Positions 1 through 9,107 are shown, counted from the first letter of the stretch. The stretch: 64,000 nt of DNA from JADGQN01 sp035315185 (GCA_035315185.1 DATFYE010000145.1:16416-80415); one strand, 5' to 3'. Numbers and translations: made by a program. The notes: generated by a model from the sequence alone, not told the origin.

Positions 1-140
1 ACAGACCGTTCCTTACCTTGCAGACAATACCGTTCACAGGTCTTCCCCACCTGCGAATAACCGATAGAGGACTTGCCGACATTAAGCGCCGGAAACTGGT
101 CTCACTCTTCGTCGACTGACAATTAGCGTTTATTGATAAG

Positions 141-185
141 GTTCGTTGTTGCTGCGTTGCTCCCGACATGAATCCGAATCGGTAT
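141..185. repeat. Truncated copy of the ~125-bp palindromic element (copy I)
   Basis: The stretch carries the inner-arm words TTCGTTGT and GCTGCG seen in the copy at 46004-46128, then jumps directly to the outer end AATCGGTAT, so the centre and one arm are missing. It lies just downstream of the DUF3047 gene. It is judged a decayed or internally deleted relic by similarity to the complete copies. Otherwise bases 1-221 hold nothing I recognise. Confidence 0.5.
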
Positions 186-221
186 CACACCGATCCGCTC
201 TCATGAACTTCGCAAGCAGTA

Positions 222-965
222 TCATCGGTAGACCTCGATGAAACTGACGAACGAGACCGCCTTTTCCGCGGTATTGTCAGAATCACTCATGATGCCAAGA
301 CTTGCCCTTGCCGGGGGATCGGCGCGGAACAGCCTCCTGTAGTCCTCTACTATATCGATCTGCTCCTCCTGCCATGTCCCTACCCTCTTTGCTCCGCTCT
401 GCAAGGGCACTATCTTCACCTTGTCTGTGCGCGGGCTGTTGATAAAGGGCAGATCCCACACAACGCTGGACCAGACATAGTTAATCGCGCTGTGAGGTGG
501 ATACTCGCCGTAAATAGCTTTTGCCAATCCGTACTTGACCTTGTCGAGGGCTCCGGCCTTTTGCGGGTCATATTCAAAGAGCACATATATCCTGATGGGG
601 TAGTCGTCACTCGCTTTGGTGCGTCCATCTCCTTTTTCATAAGCATTGCTTATCTTCCATCTCCAGCGCATCTTCGGATAGTCATACACGTTGAAGGTCC
701 CTTTGTAAACAAGGCCGGATGCTGACGCATTGCTTTCAGCACGCAGGTAACGCTCGCCATCCTTTGATTCAATACTGTAAACCGTATGCTTTTCAATTTT
801 AGGAAAGTGGAGCGGTTTCCAGCTGTCGAGGGTCCCGAATTCTTCGCGGAGAAAAACTTTGCGCTCCTCCGCTGCCGCAGGGGAGATCCCCGGTAAGAAG
901 AAAGTCATGAAGAAAAGGAGGCAGGCGCCGGCCGTTACGGAAGACATTGCGCTCGATATTGTCAC
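222..965 (-). CDS. DUF3047 family secreted protein
   Basis: 247 aa. An N-terminal hydrophobic segment (about residues 10-32, ending SPAAAEE) looks like a signal peptide, so the protein is probably periplasmic. The mature part has the aromatic-rich pattern of DUF3047 proteins, with MRWRWKISNAY near residue 100 and INYVWSS near 162. The family has no established biochemical function. The start is GTG at 965, which overlaps the upstream sir2 stop codon in a GTGA junction, so translation is probably coupled to it. An ATG six codons downstream is a possible alternative but lacks a well-placed ribosome binding site. Confidence 0.75.
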   Translation of the reverse strand: MTISSAMSSVTAGACLLFFMTFFLPGISPAAAEERKVFLREEFGTLDSWKPLHFPKIEKHTVYSIESKDGERYLRAESNASASGLVYKGTFNVYDYPKMRWRWKISNAYEKGDGRTKASDDYPIRIYVLFEYDPQKAGALDKVKYGLAKAIYGEYPPHSAINYVWSSVVWDLPFINSPRTDKVKIVPLQSGAKRVGTWQEEQIDIVEDYRRLFRADPPARASLGIMSDSDNTAEKAVSFVSFIEVYR

Positions 966-1744
966 GCGAGGCCGGCCCCCATCAATCTCCTTGCCTCTTC
1001 GAGAATGGCCGCCATCAAAGGTCCGGCTTGCGCGCGAATCACGAGATCAGCGAGATCATCGAGAGGCGTCTCATCCCGGTTGATGATCACGAGCTTTGCG
1101 CCACTCCGTTTTGCAATAAGGGGCATGGATGCTGCGGGCTGGACCACGAGCGACGACCCGACCACGATGAAGAGGTCGCAAGCTGCGGACCGTCGATACG
1201 CCTCTTCTGTTTCGCGCTCCGGCATAGGCTGGCCAAAGGAGATGGTGGCGGGTTTGAGAAACCCTCCGCAACTGTCGCAGCGCGGCGCCTTCTGCCCCTG
1301 ACGCACCCGCTCCTGAATTTCATCCCGGTCATAGCGCTTTTTGCAGCTCAGGCAGGAGACATACAGGGCCGTACCATGAAGCTCAATGATCTTTCCTTCT
1401 GAATTTCCGGCCTTGTGATGGAGCCCGTCAATGTTCTGCGTGATGACGCAGTCCAGCTTGTTCAGAAGTTCCAATTCGGCGATGGCCAGATGGGCTGCAT
1501 TGGGATGGGCCTTCTTCATCGGTTCGTACATCTCGGTTGCCATCTGCCAGTACTTCTCCCTGGACGCTTCGCTGGCGAGGAAGTTCTGGAAATAAAAGTC
1601 CTCAGGGTTGTACCGGTCCCAGACGCCGCCCGGGCTCCTGAAGTCAGGTATCCCCGACTCCGTGCTGAGACCAGCGCCGGCAAAAACGACAACTGCTTTT
1701 GCACCTGAAATCCACTGGGCTGTCCGGTCAATGAGCTCCTTCAT
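962..1744 (-). CDS. Sir2-family NAD-dependent protein deacylase
   Basis: 260 aa, typical for a bacterial sirtuin. The NAD-binding motif GAGLSTESGIPDFRS lies near residues 23-37, the catalytic-core motif TQNIDGLH near 100 and GTALYVSC before a four-cysteine zinc site (CLSCKKRYD and CDSCGG). The family removes acetyl or longer acyl groups from lysines using NAD+. SD-like CGGAGG precedes the ATG. It forms a two-gene unit with the DUF3047 gene (4-nt overlap). In an organism making many acyl-CoAs a role in reversing non-enzymatic lysine acylation is plausible, but that is inference. The exact acyl preference cannot be read here. Confidence 0.93.
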   Translation of the reverse strand: MKELIDRTAQWISGAKAVVVFAGAGLSTESGIPDFRSPGGVWDRYNPEDFYFQNFLASEASREKYWQMATEMYEPMKKAHPNAAHLAIAELELLNKLDCVITQNIDGLHHKAGNSEGKIIELHGTALYVSCLSCKKRYDRDEIQERVRQGQKAPRCDSCGGFLKPATISFGQPMPERETEEAYRRSAACDLFIVVGSSLVVQPAASMPLIAKRSGAKLVIINRDETPLDDLADLVIRAQAGPLMAAILEEARRLMGAGLA

Positions 1745-1770
1745 CCGTTCCTCCGTCCTCTCGTCTATCT

Positions 1771-1878
1771 GGTCTATTTAGTCTATCTGGTCATCTAGTC
1801 TATCTGGTCATTTGGTCATTTGGTCTTTTTACTCTTCAGACGAGACGGACGAGATAGACCAATTAGACTAAATAGACC
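1771..1878. repeat. TCTATCTGGTC-type short-word repeats forming an inverted pair
   Basis: Repeated words of the type TCTATCTGGTCA and CATTTGGTC fill the gap between the ThDP-enzyme gene and sir2. The left block at 1771-1792 (GGTCTATTTAGTCTA then TCTGGTC) is matched in reverse complement at 1857-1878 (GACCAATTAGACTAAATAGA then CC), so the gap could fold as one long hairpin. No open frame is evident. Confidence 0.6.
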
Positions 1879-1886
1879 TGATTGCG

Positions 1887-3431
1887 TTACGTAAACAGCA
1901 TTTCGATCAGCCTCGGGCCGGGTTCTGCCAGTCCGATGCGCAGCTCGCGGGCAAGCCCTTCAACCGTGTCGACAGATGAGGCAGGCACGCCGAATCCATT
2001 CGCAATGCTCACCCAGTCGATGGGTGGAGCATTTAACTCTGTCAGGGCACGCGCATTATCGCCAAGAGATGTAATGCCTGCCCGGGTAAGTTCGAGCTGT
2101 ACAATTCTGTAGCTCCTGTTGGAACAGATCAGGGTAATGACGTGCAGCCCTTCCCTCGCCTGAGTCCAGAGAGCCTGTACTGTGTAAAGGGCGCTTCCGT
2201 CCGCCTGGAGATTGATCACGGTCCTGCCGGGACTGGCAATAGCAGCACCCGTAGCGCACGGCATTCCGTACCCGATGGAGCCCCCTGCTATAGTCATGAA
2301 GCTATGCGGGGGAGAAGATGCGGTGAGCGGATAGTATGTGAATCCGCTGCTAATTGCCTCATCCACAATAATCGCCTGCTCCGGCTGGAGCGCAGCGAGC
2401 GTGAGGCAGGCCTTTTCCGCTGTCAGCTCGCCGTTGGGGAGGTGAGCGGCGGGACTTCGGGCTTCCTGCATGATCGGGCGGGCAGAGGCACCGAGTGCGT
2501 CGGCAAGGGCCTCGAGTGCCTCGACAGGATTCTCTCTTGCGCCGCACAGATAGAACTTTTCCTGTTCGTCACTCAAAATGTGACTCCTGATGCCTGGATA
2601 GCCGAAGAATGTCACCGGCTCGTGCGCACTCACGATCACGACCACGTCATACTTTGACAACGTCAAGATCGCCTCTTCGGGGAAATAGGGTATGCGCTGC
2701 ACGTCGGGCAAGCCGGCGCCACGTTCCCCGCAAGAAAAAAAGGTCGGCGCAAAAAGGTCACTTCCCGTTTTCGCCCGGATTCGCGAAGCGGCTTTCAGGC
2801 CTGGCCCGCTCAGCGCCCGCCCGTCCAGCAGGAGGACAGACTTTCGTGCGGCTCGAAGACGCTGAGCTGTTTTTTCAATTTCATCTGAGTTAATCGGATC
2901 GAATGCAAAATCAATGCTGCCTGTCTTCGTATCCGTAGCTTCAGCCAGTTGAACGTCATGGGGGACGATGAGACTCGAAATCTGTCCAAACCGAGATGCA
3001 TTAATCGCTGCACTCATATCCTGAGAGAGGCTCTCGACTGATCCCGCTGTCCGCACCCAGCCCGACACGGTGCGGGTCAAGGCTTCAACGTCCATGGCGA
3101 GCGGCGGGTCCGCTTGCAGATGCCACGTGGCGTGCTGACCGATAACATTCAGAAGGGGTGTCGCGGCCCTCCGTGCATCGTGCAGATTTGCAATGCCGTT
3201 CGCGAATCCGGGACCCAGATGCAGAAGCGCCATAGCGGGCTTGCACGTCATCCGGCCGTAGCCGTCCGCAGCGCCTGTGCAGATGCCTTCAAAAAGACCA
3301 AGGATCGCCCTGATACCTTTTACAGCATCAAGCGCCATGACAATCGGTATTTCCGTCGTGCCCGCATTGGCAAAACAGACCTCTATGCCGCATGCCTTGG
3401 CTGTTGTTATCAGGAGCTCTGCCCCGTTCAC
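1887..3431 (-). CDS. ThDP-dependent enzyme, acetolactate synthase large-subunit-like
   Basis: 514 aa. The three-domain ThDP fold is visible: an N-terminal Pyr domain with the activating glutamate in LFEGICTGAADGYGRM (near residue 48), a central domain, and a C-terminal PP domain with ADGSALYTVQALW (diphosphate/Mg site, GDG replaced by ADG) followed by CSNRSYRI. Start is GTG at 3431 with AGGAG upstream. At 514 aa it is shorter than typical IlvB and no small regulatory subunit is adjacent, so a role in branched-chain amino acid synthesis is doubtful. A 2-oxoacid decarboxylase or lyase is as likely. It stands alone, with a repeat-filled gap downstream. Confidence 0.82.
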   Translation of the reverse strand: MNGAELLITTAKACGIEVCFANAGTTEIPIVMALDAVKGIRAILGLFEGICTGAADGYGRMTCKPAMALLHLGPGFANGIANLHDARRAATPLLNVIGQHATWHLQADPPLAMDVEALTRTVSGWVRTAGSVESLSQDMSAAINASRFGQISSLIVPHDVQLAEATDTKTGSIDFAFDPINSDEIEKTAQRLRAARKSVLLLDGRALSGPGLKAASRIRAKTGSDLFAPTFFSCGERGAGLPDVQRIPYFPEEAILTLSKYDVVVIVSAHEPVTFFGYPGIRSHILSDEQEKFYLCGARENPVEALEALADALGASARPIMQEARSPAAHLPNGELTAEKACLTLAALQPEQAIIVDEAISSGFTYYPLTASSPPHSFMTIAGGSIGYGMPCATGAAIASPGRTVINLQADGSALYTVQALWTQAREGLHVITLICSNRSYRIVQLELTRAGITSLGDNARALTELNAPPIDWVSIANGFGVPASSVDTVEGLARELRIGLAEPGPRLIEMLFT

Positions 3432-3537
3432 GACTTACTCCTGTTCCTACGTGCAATCTCTCCCGAAATAGATTGGTAGACAGAGGCCATGCAAACTGCG
3501 AAGGATGAATCGGAGAATCGTGGGTAGACAGAATGCG

Positions 3538-4020
3538 TCATGCGGCTTCCGGAGCCCCGGATTCAAGAACCCGCAGCAGTTCGTCAAGAAACTCGACTTG
3601 TCCCTTTATAATCTTCTCTCTGGCAGTCTCGATAGTAAACCATTCTGCCCGATCCACCTCAGGGAATTCCTGTTGCTTGCCCGATTGGGGAGGCCACTCC
3701 ACAGAGAAGGTATTACTCTTGACCTTCTTCGCATCCAGGTCTCCCTCAAAAGCCCAGGCATGAATCAGCTTACCGCTTGGCTGCCTGATTGCGCCAAGTC
3801 GGACGAATTGGCCCGTAGGCAGAAAACCCGTCTCTTCCTCAAACTCGCGTCGGGCCGCTTTCAGCGCATCTTCATCCTCGCTGAATTCTCCTTTGGGCAT
3901 AGACCATGAGCTAAGATCCTTCTTGGCCCAGAAGGGACCGCCAGGGTGTACCAGCAGAACCTGAACGCTCTGGCCCCGTTTGCGGTACATCAGAAGACCG
4001 GCACTCTGCTTTGTCGTCAC
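3538..4020 (-). CDS. NUDIX hydrolase
   Basis: 160 aa. The Nudix box is complete: a G, then E five residues on, then REFEEETGF, matching GX5EX7REUXEEXGU, which binds the metal for diphosphate hydrolysis. The N-terminal QSAGLLMYRKRG and the segment WSMPKGEF resemble diadenosine-polyphosphate or NTP pyrophosphohydrolases; the true substrate is unknown. I place the start at GTG 4020, nine bases after the SDR stop and six bases after an AAGGGG ribosome binding site. The longer frame (from 4047) would overlap the SDR gene. It appears to be the second gene of an SDR-Nudix operon. Confidence 0.87.
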   Translation of the reverse strand: MTTKQSAGLLMYRKRGQSVQVLLVHPGGPFWAKKDLSSWSMPKGEFSEDEDALKAARREFEEETGFLPTGQFVRLGAIRQPSGKLIHAWAFEGDLDAKKVKSNTFSVEWPPQSGKQQEFPEVDRAEWFTIETAREKIIKGQVEFLDELLRVLESGAPEAA

Positions 4021-4030
4021 TCCGTACCCC

Positions 4031-4768
4031 TTAGATACCCCAGCCACCGGAAACCGTTATGCTCGTTCCCGTGATGAAGGATGCGTCATCCGATGCGAGA
4101 AAGGCAATGACCCGTGCTACTTCTTCGGCTTCACCGATCCTTCCAAGCAACGTTTGCTCGATTATCGGAGTCCTGTATTTTTCGGGCATCTTTTCTATGG
4201 TGGGCGTCCGAATGAGCCCGGGCACGACTGCGTTCACTGTCACGCCATCCGGTCCCCCTTCGCGCGCCGTGGTCTTTGTCAACCCTATGACTCCGGCTTT
4301 TGCCGTGGAATAGGCTACTTCCCCCTTTGCTCCGGAAAGGCCGTAGACAGAGCTTATGTTAACGATGCGTCCCCACTTACGGGCACGCATGTCAGGCAGC
4401 AACAGCTTGATCAGGATAAATGGTACGCCCACGTGTATCCCCAGAACGGCATGGAAATGGTTTTTGTGGACTTTTGAGGTGACGCCGGGTTTGTCAAAAC
4501 CGGCATTGTTTATAAGAATGTCGATTGCCACTTCCCTTTTTATCTTTTCAATCAAGACCTCAAGCGACCTTGTCCGGGTCAGATCGATTACATGCGCGAT
4601 TACGTCGCAGCCCTTGTCGGTGAGAGCTTGAGCCACACGGGGAAGGGTCTTCCTGTTCTTGTCCAGCAGAACAAGGCTGGCTCCCCTCTCCGCAAAAACT
4701 TCCGCGCACGCTCTACCAATGCCCTGGCCTGCTCCGGTTATCAACGCAGTGTGGCCCGTGAGATCCAT
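4031..4768 (-). CDS. Short-chain dehydrogenase/reductase (FabG-like)
   Basis: 245 aa classical SDR. It shows the cofactor motif TGAGQGIG at residues 11-18, NNAG near 89, the catalytic Ser in NISSVYG and the YSTAK Tyr-Lys pair, and the C-terminal ITVSGGWGI ending seen in 3-oxoacyl-ACP/acetoacetyl-CoA reductases. Such enzymes reduce 3-oxoacyl groups with NAD(P)H or run the reverse reaction. The residue after the second beta strand is Asp (LLDKN), which usually favours NAD(H) over NADP(H). There is no fatty-acid synthesis gene beside it, so a dedicated FabG role is not supported by context. Nudix hydrolase follows. Confidence 0.88.
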   Translation of the reverse strand: MDLTGHTALITGAGQGIGRACAEVFAERGASLVLLDKNRKTLPRVAQALTDKGCDVIAHVIDLTRTRSLEVLIEKIKREVAIDILINNAGFDKPGVTSKVHKNHFHAVLGIHVGVPFILIKLLLPDMRARKWGRIVNISSVYGLSGAKGEVAYSTAKAGVIGLTKTTAREGGPDGVTVNAVVPGLIRTPTIEKMPEKYRTPIIEQTLLGRIGEAEEVARVIAFLASDDASFITGTSITVSGGWGI

Positions 4769-4901
4769 AATCGCGCCTCTTGTGGGTGACGTTTAGTAGA
4801 GAGCCGATATGGCTATTTTATCGAAATCATCCTGAAGTTACAAGAAATTGTGAACAAAACTGCAAACAGAGGTTCCTAAGCTAACAAAAGCATCATACGT
4901 T

Positions 4902-5024
4902 ATGCCAAGTCGGATTCATCTGCAGTGCGAGGCGAGGACGACGAGCCGACGCAGGCGTACTATAGTACGTCGAGGAGTGCGAGGAGGAGGCAACGAAGGA
5001 ATGCAGATTAGGCCGACTTGGCAT
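4902..5024. repeat. ~125-bp palindromic element, copy A
   Basis: 123 bp. The outer arms are ATGCCAAGTCGG and CCGACTTGGCAT. The core is CGTACTATAGTACG, followed by CGAGGAG and GGCAACGAAGG. The A-to-G change in the left end relative to ATACC copies is matched by the complementary change in the right end. The last base of the element is also the third base of the TGA stop of the minus-strand cytochrome gene. Confidence 0.85.
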
Positions 5025-6040
5025 CACTGTGTGTTCAGGAACGCGATGAGATCGAATACCTGGTCATCCGTCAGTTTTTCTTTGAATGAGGGCATCTCTC
5101 CGTACGGGCATCTGAGCTGTCTGAAAATATTCTCAGGGATTGCAGGCCAATCGCCAACGGGGAGCGTCTTTCGCTTCAATATCCCTTTCAGCCCGGGACC
5201 CACGAGCGTCTCGGTGCCAAGCACATTGTGGCAGTACATGCAGCTTGCCTCAAAGAGCTGTTTCCCTTTCGCAACGCTTGCCGGCTCTGTCCTCACCGCA
5301 ATCGTGGGAATAGCGACATCGCACGCAGGGGCCGGCTTCGCCGGTCCCATCACCTTGATAATGTACCCGAGCAGTTCCTTCGCCTGCGGGTCAGAGACCC
5401 TGGCTGAAGGGAACGGGGGCATGGGACCCTTGGCGCCGTTGTCTAGTCTCGGGTCGCGTATCCAACGGATAAACGTCTGCAGGTCTTTCAACTCGTCAGA
5501 GCCCCGAAGTTCTGCCTTCGGGTCTACTATGTTTCCCCCGTAGGGATGGCAGCCGCTGCAATCGGCACGGAACAGTTTCTCGCCGGTTCTCAATTCCGCC
5601 GGACCCACAGGGACCTTGCCCGAGTAAACGAGTTGACCGCCGAAAAATCCGAGTCCCAACACGATCACCAAGCAGAGGGTGTACATGCCTGCAACACCCG
5701 ATGAAGTTCTTTCGTTACCTCTACCGGCCACGAGGGATATGATGGCCAAGATCAGGAGAATGCCCGCGAGTACAAGCTTTGTCTTGATCGGGCTGAGCCA
5801 CCCACCTGCGTAAAAGTGCTGCCAGTCCATGTACCCGAAGAGCACCGTAGGGAATATGGAAATGAATGCGATGATCATGCAGTAACGAGCCGCTCTGCCT
5901 GCCATCTGAAGGCGGAACAGGAGCGATATCACTCCCAGCAGGAATGCGCCGATCACCAGCCCGACGGGTATGTGCGTGAAGGGAGGATGAATCGGGTGTG
6001 TATAACCGATAGCCTCGAGGAGCTGATAGAAGCGTTCCAT
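5024..6040 (-). CDS. Membrane-anchored dihaem c-type cytochrome
   Basis: 338 aa. The N-terminal part (about residues 20-150) has four hydrophobic segments in the style of DUF2231-like membrane domains, beginning THPIHPPFTHIPVGL with conserved histidines that could ligate haem b. The C-terminal half is extracytoplasmic and carries two haem c sites: CSGCH near residue 180 and CMYCH near 270, each followed downstream by a Met-containing stretch (GPMPPFP, GEMPSF) that could supply the distal ligand. A role in quinol or periplasmic electron transfer is inferred. Start has AGGCGGTG upstream. The gene's TGA stop shares its A with a palindromic element. Confidence 0.85.
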   Translation of the reverse strand: MERFYQLLEAIGYTHPIHPPFTHIPVGLVIGAFLLGVISLLFRLQMAGRAARYCMIIAFISIFPTVLFGYMDWQHFYAGGWLSPIKTKLVLAGILLILAIISLVAGRGNERTSSGVAGMYTLCLVIVLGLGFFGGQLVYSGKVPVGPAELRTGEKLFRADCSGCHPYGGNIVDPKAELRGSDELKDLQTFIRWIRDPRLDNGAKGPMPPFPSARVSDPQAKELLGYIIKVMGPAKPAPACDVAIPTIAVRTEPASVAKGKQLFEASCMYCHNVLGTETLVGPGLKGILKRKTLPVGDWPAIPENIFRQLRCPYGEMPSFKEKLTDDQVFDLIAFLNTQ

Positions 6041-6265
6041 TATTTCACCGCCTTTCTTTAATCTATTGATGCTTCCCTCTTTGTCAAGGTACGATGCAGA
6101 AAAATGTTGCGCTTCCTATTTTTGAGCACACCTTCATGGTCCCACGCCACGGCTGCCATTCGAGTCTTCTGTTCGTCGCGTTAAGAAAATGTGATAGAAT
6201 GCCTGACCGGCCAGGAAAGTAGCAAAATTTAAACGGGAGCACATCTCGAGAAGCAGGATGGAACG

Positions 6266-7411
6266 ATGACCTATGATTTTGATCAAGAGATAGAACGGAG
6301 GGGCACTGATAGCCACAAGTGGCGGAAATACGGCGACGATGTCATCCCCTTGTGGGTGGCAGACATGGATTTTGTTTCAGCACAACCGATCATTGAGGCT
6401 CTCCATAAGAGGGTTGCTCACGGGGTGTTCGGATACACTCAGGCACCCCGTGAGCTGAGCCTTGTCATCCAGGAACGGCTCAAACGCCTTTACGGCTGGG
6501 AGGTCAGAGAAGAGGATATTATCTTCCTGCCAGGCGTAGTTTCGGGACTCAATCTCGCATTTCATGTGTACGCAGAGCCGGGAGACGAGGTTCTTGTCCA
6601 GCCACCCGTTTACTCCCATTTTATACGTGATCCTCTCCTGCACGGCAGGGCCGTCATCGATCAATCACTGGTCGAAAAGGGGGATACCTACGAGATCGAT
6701 TTCGACGCATTGGATAAGCCGATCACGGATCGAACAAAGCTCTTTATTCTCTGCAATCCTCACAACCCGGTAGGCCGGGTTTTCGCCACGAAAGAGCTGG
6801 AGCGGCTTGCTGAGATCTGCCTGCGACACAACATTATCATCTGTTCTGATGAGATTCACTGCGATCTCATCTACCCTGGCTACCGTCACGTACCCATTGC
6901 CACGCTGGGGCCTGAGGTAGAGAATCAGACGGTTACGCTCATGGCCCCCAGCAAGACCTTTAACGTGCCGGGTTTGGGTTGCGCATTTGCCATCATTAAG
7001 AATGAGACCCTCCGCAGGATGTGGATTTCAGGCAGCCAGGGACTCATCCCGCACGTGAATATTATGGGCTTGGTGGCTGCTCTGGCAGCCTACAGGGATG
7101 GGCAGGAGTGGCTCGATCAAGTGCTCTTCTACCTGAAGGGCAACAGAGATTTTCTGATGCAGCACGTACGAGAAAAACTTCCCCGTCTTCGGATGAAGAA
7201 GATGGAGGCAACGTATCTTGCCTGGCTCGATTGCAGGAATGCAGGCATCTCCGGAAACCCGTTCGAATATTTTCTCAGGGAAGCCAGGGTCGCCCTCAAT
7301 GACGGAGCCGACTACGGAAAGGGAGGCGCAGGATTTGTAAGGCTCAACTTCGCCTGTACCAGAAGAAGATTGACCGAAGCGCTTGACCATATGGCAGCCG
7401 CACTAAAGTAA
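6266..7411 (+). CDS. MalY/PatB-type PLP aminotransferase (C-S lyase family)
   Basis: 381 aa fold-type I PLP enzyme. Family signatures are the N-terminal WVADMDF, NPHNPVGRV (Asn contacting PLP), SDEIHCDL (Asp contacting the pyridine nitrogen) and the Schiff-base lysine in APSKTFNVPGL. Members cleave cystathionine or other cysteine S-conjugates, giving pyruvate, ammonia and a thiol, and some aminotransfer. Which reaction applies here is not decided by sequence. The gene is monocistronic between a ~225-bp upstream gap and a repeat-filled convergent gap downstream. Confidence 0.9.
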   Translation: MTYDFDQEIERRGTDSHKWRKYGDDVIPLWVADMDFVSAQPIIEALHKRVAHGVFGYTQAPRELSLVIQERLKRLYGWEVREEDIIFLPGVVSGLNLAFHVYAEPGDEVLVQPPVYSHFIRDPLLHGRAVIDQSLVEKGDTYEIDFDALDKPITDRTKLFILCNPHNPVGRVFATKELERLAEICLRHNIIICSDEIHCDLIYPGYRHVPIATLGPEVENQTVTLMAPSKTFNVPGLGCAFAIIKNETLRRMWISGSQGLIPHVNIMGLVAALAAYRDGQEWLDQVLFYLKGNRDFLMQHVREKLPRLRMKKMEATYLAWLDCRNAGISGNPFEYFLREARVALNDGADYGKGGAGFVRLNFACTRRRLTEALDHMAAALK

Positions 7412-7493
7412 AAAAGTAATTGGACATGTACTTCCGTTTTCTGCGTGGCTTTGCGTCCGTCGGTCCCTCCTATTTGCCAGAGGCGCGCCTTAG

Positions 7494-7565
7494 TTTGTCT
7501 GGTTCATCCGGTTTCTCTTGTTTTTTTGGTTTCTCTGTTTTATCTGGTTTCCTGGTTCCTATAGT
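7494..7565. repeat. CTGGTT/TCCGGTTTCT short-word repeats
   Basis: Low-complexity T/G/C-rich words (GTCTGGTT, CCGGTTTCT, TTTGGTTTCT, ATCTGGTTTCC) repeat in the gap between two convergent genes (aminotransferase and HD phosphohydrolase). It is the same class of intergenic word repeat as at 1771-1878. Confidence 0.5.
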
Positions 7566-7584
7566 TCCACTCAGGTATTCCTGA

Positions 7585-8190
7585 TCATAGCTCACCTGCT
7601 TCGATTCGGCGCTGCTTCAATTCTTCTCTCGCCACTACCTTGGCACTATTCAGGAAAAACCATTCGTCCACGACTTGTTCGAGTCTCACAGCGGCTTCCT
7701 GAGCCGTTGAGAAAAACGACAGCGGCCAGGACCGGAGATCTCTTGCGTATCGCGTGAGCTTGTCAGCGTCTTTCACGACTTGATCGTTGATTGAGAGGGC
7801 AACAGGCCTGGTATCATGGCCCTCTATGATCTCCAGAATCTCAGCCGTCTTTGAGGTGTCGTACCCGACGTCGTTTAGTATTGCTGCGGCTAACCTGACG
7901 CCTTCTTGTTCATGCATACGGGTTATGTGTTGCTCCTTCCGGGGGCCATAAGCGCGAAGCACAAGCTCCTCAGGGAGAGAGTCATATCCTACGTCGTGGA
8001 GAATAACTGCAGGAACGACGATCTCCCTGTCAGCCTTTTCAATCTCAAGCAGTCTCATCGCAAACTCAACCGCAACGCGAGTGTGAACCTCGTTATCCCT
8101 CACCGTGAGAAAAGGCTTTGCGAGCCGGAATATTCTTTCCTCACCTCTTTTCAATCCGAGGCGCACCTTGAAACCGTTGCGCTCAGCCAT
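7585..8190 (-). CDS. HD-domain phosphohydrolase
   Basis: 201 aa from ATG 8190, which has GGAGGAG ten bases upstream. A longer reading from 8256 would extend deep into aroK and is not preferred. HD-domain residues are an early His in NEVHTRVAVEF, then ILHDVGYDSLP with the HD pair and EGHDTRP, plus an Asp in VVKDADKLTRYA. Members hydrolyse phosphate esters of nucleotides or other substrates with bound metal. The stop of aroK overlaps this start by 8 bases, so the two are translated from one message. Substrate not predictable. Confidence 0.85.
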   Translation of the reverse strand: MAERNGFKVRLGLKRGEERIFRLAKPFLTVRDNEVHTRVAVEFAMRLLEIEKADREIVVPAVILHDVGYDSLPEELVLRAYGPRKEQHITRMHEQEGVRLAAAILNDVGYDTSKTAEILEIIEGHDTRPVALSINDQVVKDADKLTRYARDLRSWPLSFFSTAQEAAVRLEQVVDEWFFLNSAKVVAREELKQRRIEAGEL

Positions 8191-8707
8191 TTGCTGATAG
8201 TCTCCTCCGCTCCGCGATAATGCGCGCGCAGACCTCTTCCTGCGTGAGTCGCGCACAGTCGACAGTTATATCGGCATACTTCCTGTACAAGGGGTGACGC
8301 TCCCGGAACAGGTCGGCAAAGGTCTGGTCAGGCCGTTTTGCAAGGCCTCGACTTTCAAAATCCCGAATCCTCAACTCCAACGTGCCGATATCCACGTCGA
8401 GAAAGACAACGAGGCCGGCACGCTTCAAGTGTTCCATGGCTGCATGACTGTAAACAGCGCTGCCTCCGGTGGCGATAACGTGATGCCAACAGTCAAGGCG
8501 GAGAAGTAGTTCCTGCTCTATTTTGCGCAAGCACATGTAGCCGTCAGTATCGACTATCTCTTGCAAGGACCGACCCTCCGCTGTTTGAATGAGAACATCT
8601 GTGTCAATGAATCCGCAGGAAGTCAGCTTTGCGAGAATCACACCGACCGTGCTCTTGCCTGAGCCGGGCATCCCGATGAGGATTATGTTCGATTTTATTT
8701 CCTTCAT
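8183..8707 (-). CDS. aroK: Shikimate kinase
   Basis: 174 aa, the normal length. Walker A GMPGSGKST at residues 12-20, the shikimate-binding DTD (residues 36-38), the Arg in CLRKIEQE, and the GGSAV glycine pair are all present. The lid region reads KRPDQTFADLFRERHPLY. It phosphorylates shikimate at the 3-hydroxyl in aromatic amino acid synthesis. No other shikimate-pathway gene lies in the window. Downstream it overlaps the HD phosphohydrolase by 8 bases. Confidence 0.93.
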   Translation of the reverse strand: MKEIKSNIILIGMPGSGKSTVGVILAKLTSCGFIDTDVLIQTAEGRSLQEIVDTDGYMCLRKIEQELLLRLDCWHHVIATGGSAVYSHAAMEHLKRAGLVVFLDVDIGTLELRIRDFESRGLAKRPDQTFADLFRERHPLYRKYADITVDCARLTQEEVCARIIAERRRLSANG

Positions 8708-8792
8708 ATATATGGGACTCGCTTTTGAAGATGATACGGCACCAGGAAGTACCTTAGGTTGCGCAGGGAGTTTACTACAGGGTCAGGGTGAA

Positions 8793-8821
8793 TTCAAATA
8801 CCGAGAAACGTCGCTTATAAT
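8793..8821 (+). promoter_or_regulatory. Sigma-70-type promoter for the cold-shock gene
   Basis: TTCAAA (8793-8798), a 17-bp spacer, then a perfect TATAAT (8816-8821). Initiation a few bases on would give a leader of about 80 nt before the csp start. Long structured leaders are known to control cspA-type mRNAs. Confidence 0.55.
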
Positions 8822-8906
8822 TTCTTGCTTTTTTTTGCGTTGTGTGTAATACTGGCGACGATTGGGGGGTTCCGCAATCGCCATAAAACGCAGGAGGTAG
8901 TTGGAA

Positions 8907-9107
8907 ATGCCGAAGGGTACGGTAAAGTGGTTCAACGAGTCGAAGGGATATGGGTTCATCCAGAAAGAAGAAGGTGGAGACATCTTCGTTCACTACACCG
9001 CGATTCAAGACAGTGGTTTTAAAACCCTTTCCGAAGGTCAGCAGGTGACCTTTGATATCGTGGACGGCCCGAAAGGCCCTGCCGCGGCGAACGTCCAAAA
9101 AGTCTAG
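8907..9107 (+). CDS. Cold-shock protein, CspA family
   Basis: 66 aa. Both nucleic-acid-binding motifs are visible: KWFNESKGYGFI (RNP1 region) and DIFVHYTAI (RNP2), in a single OB-fold. The start is the ATG at 8907, eight bases after AGGAGGT. An in-frame TTG two codons earlier lies too close to that site. CspA-family proteins bind single-stranded RNA/DNA and melt mRNA structure. The gene is alone in its transcription unit. Confidence 0.95.
   Translation: MPKGTVKWFNESKGYGFIQKEEGGDIFVHYTAIQDSGFKTLSEGQQVTFDIVDGPKGPAAANVQKV

Noticed and set aside
3..119. Open plus-strand frame entering from the window edge and ending in TGA at 117-119
   Set aside because: Only 38 codons are visible, with no recognisable motif; it may be the end of a gene to the left but cannot be supported from this window.
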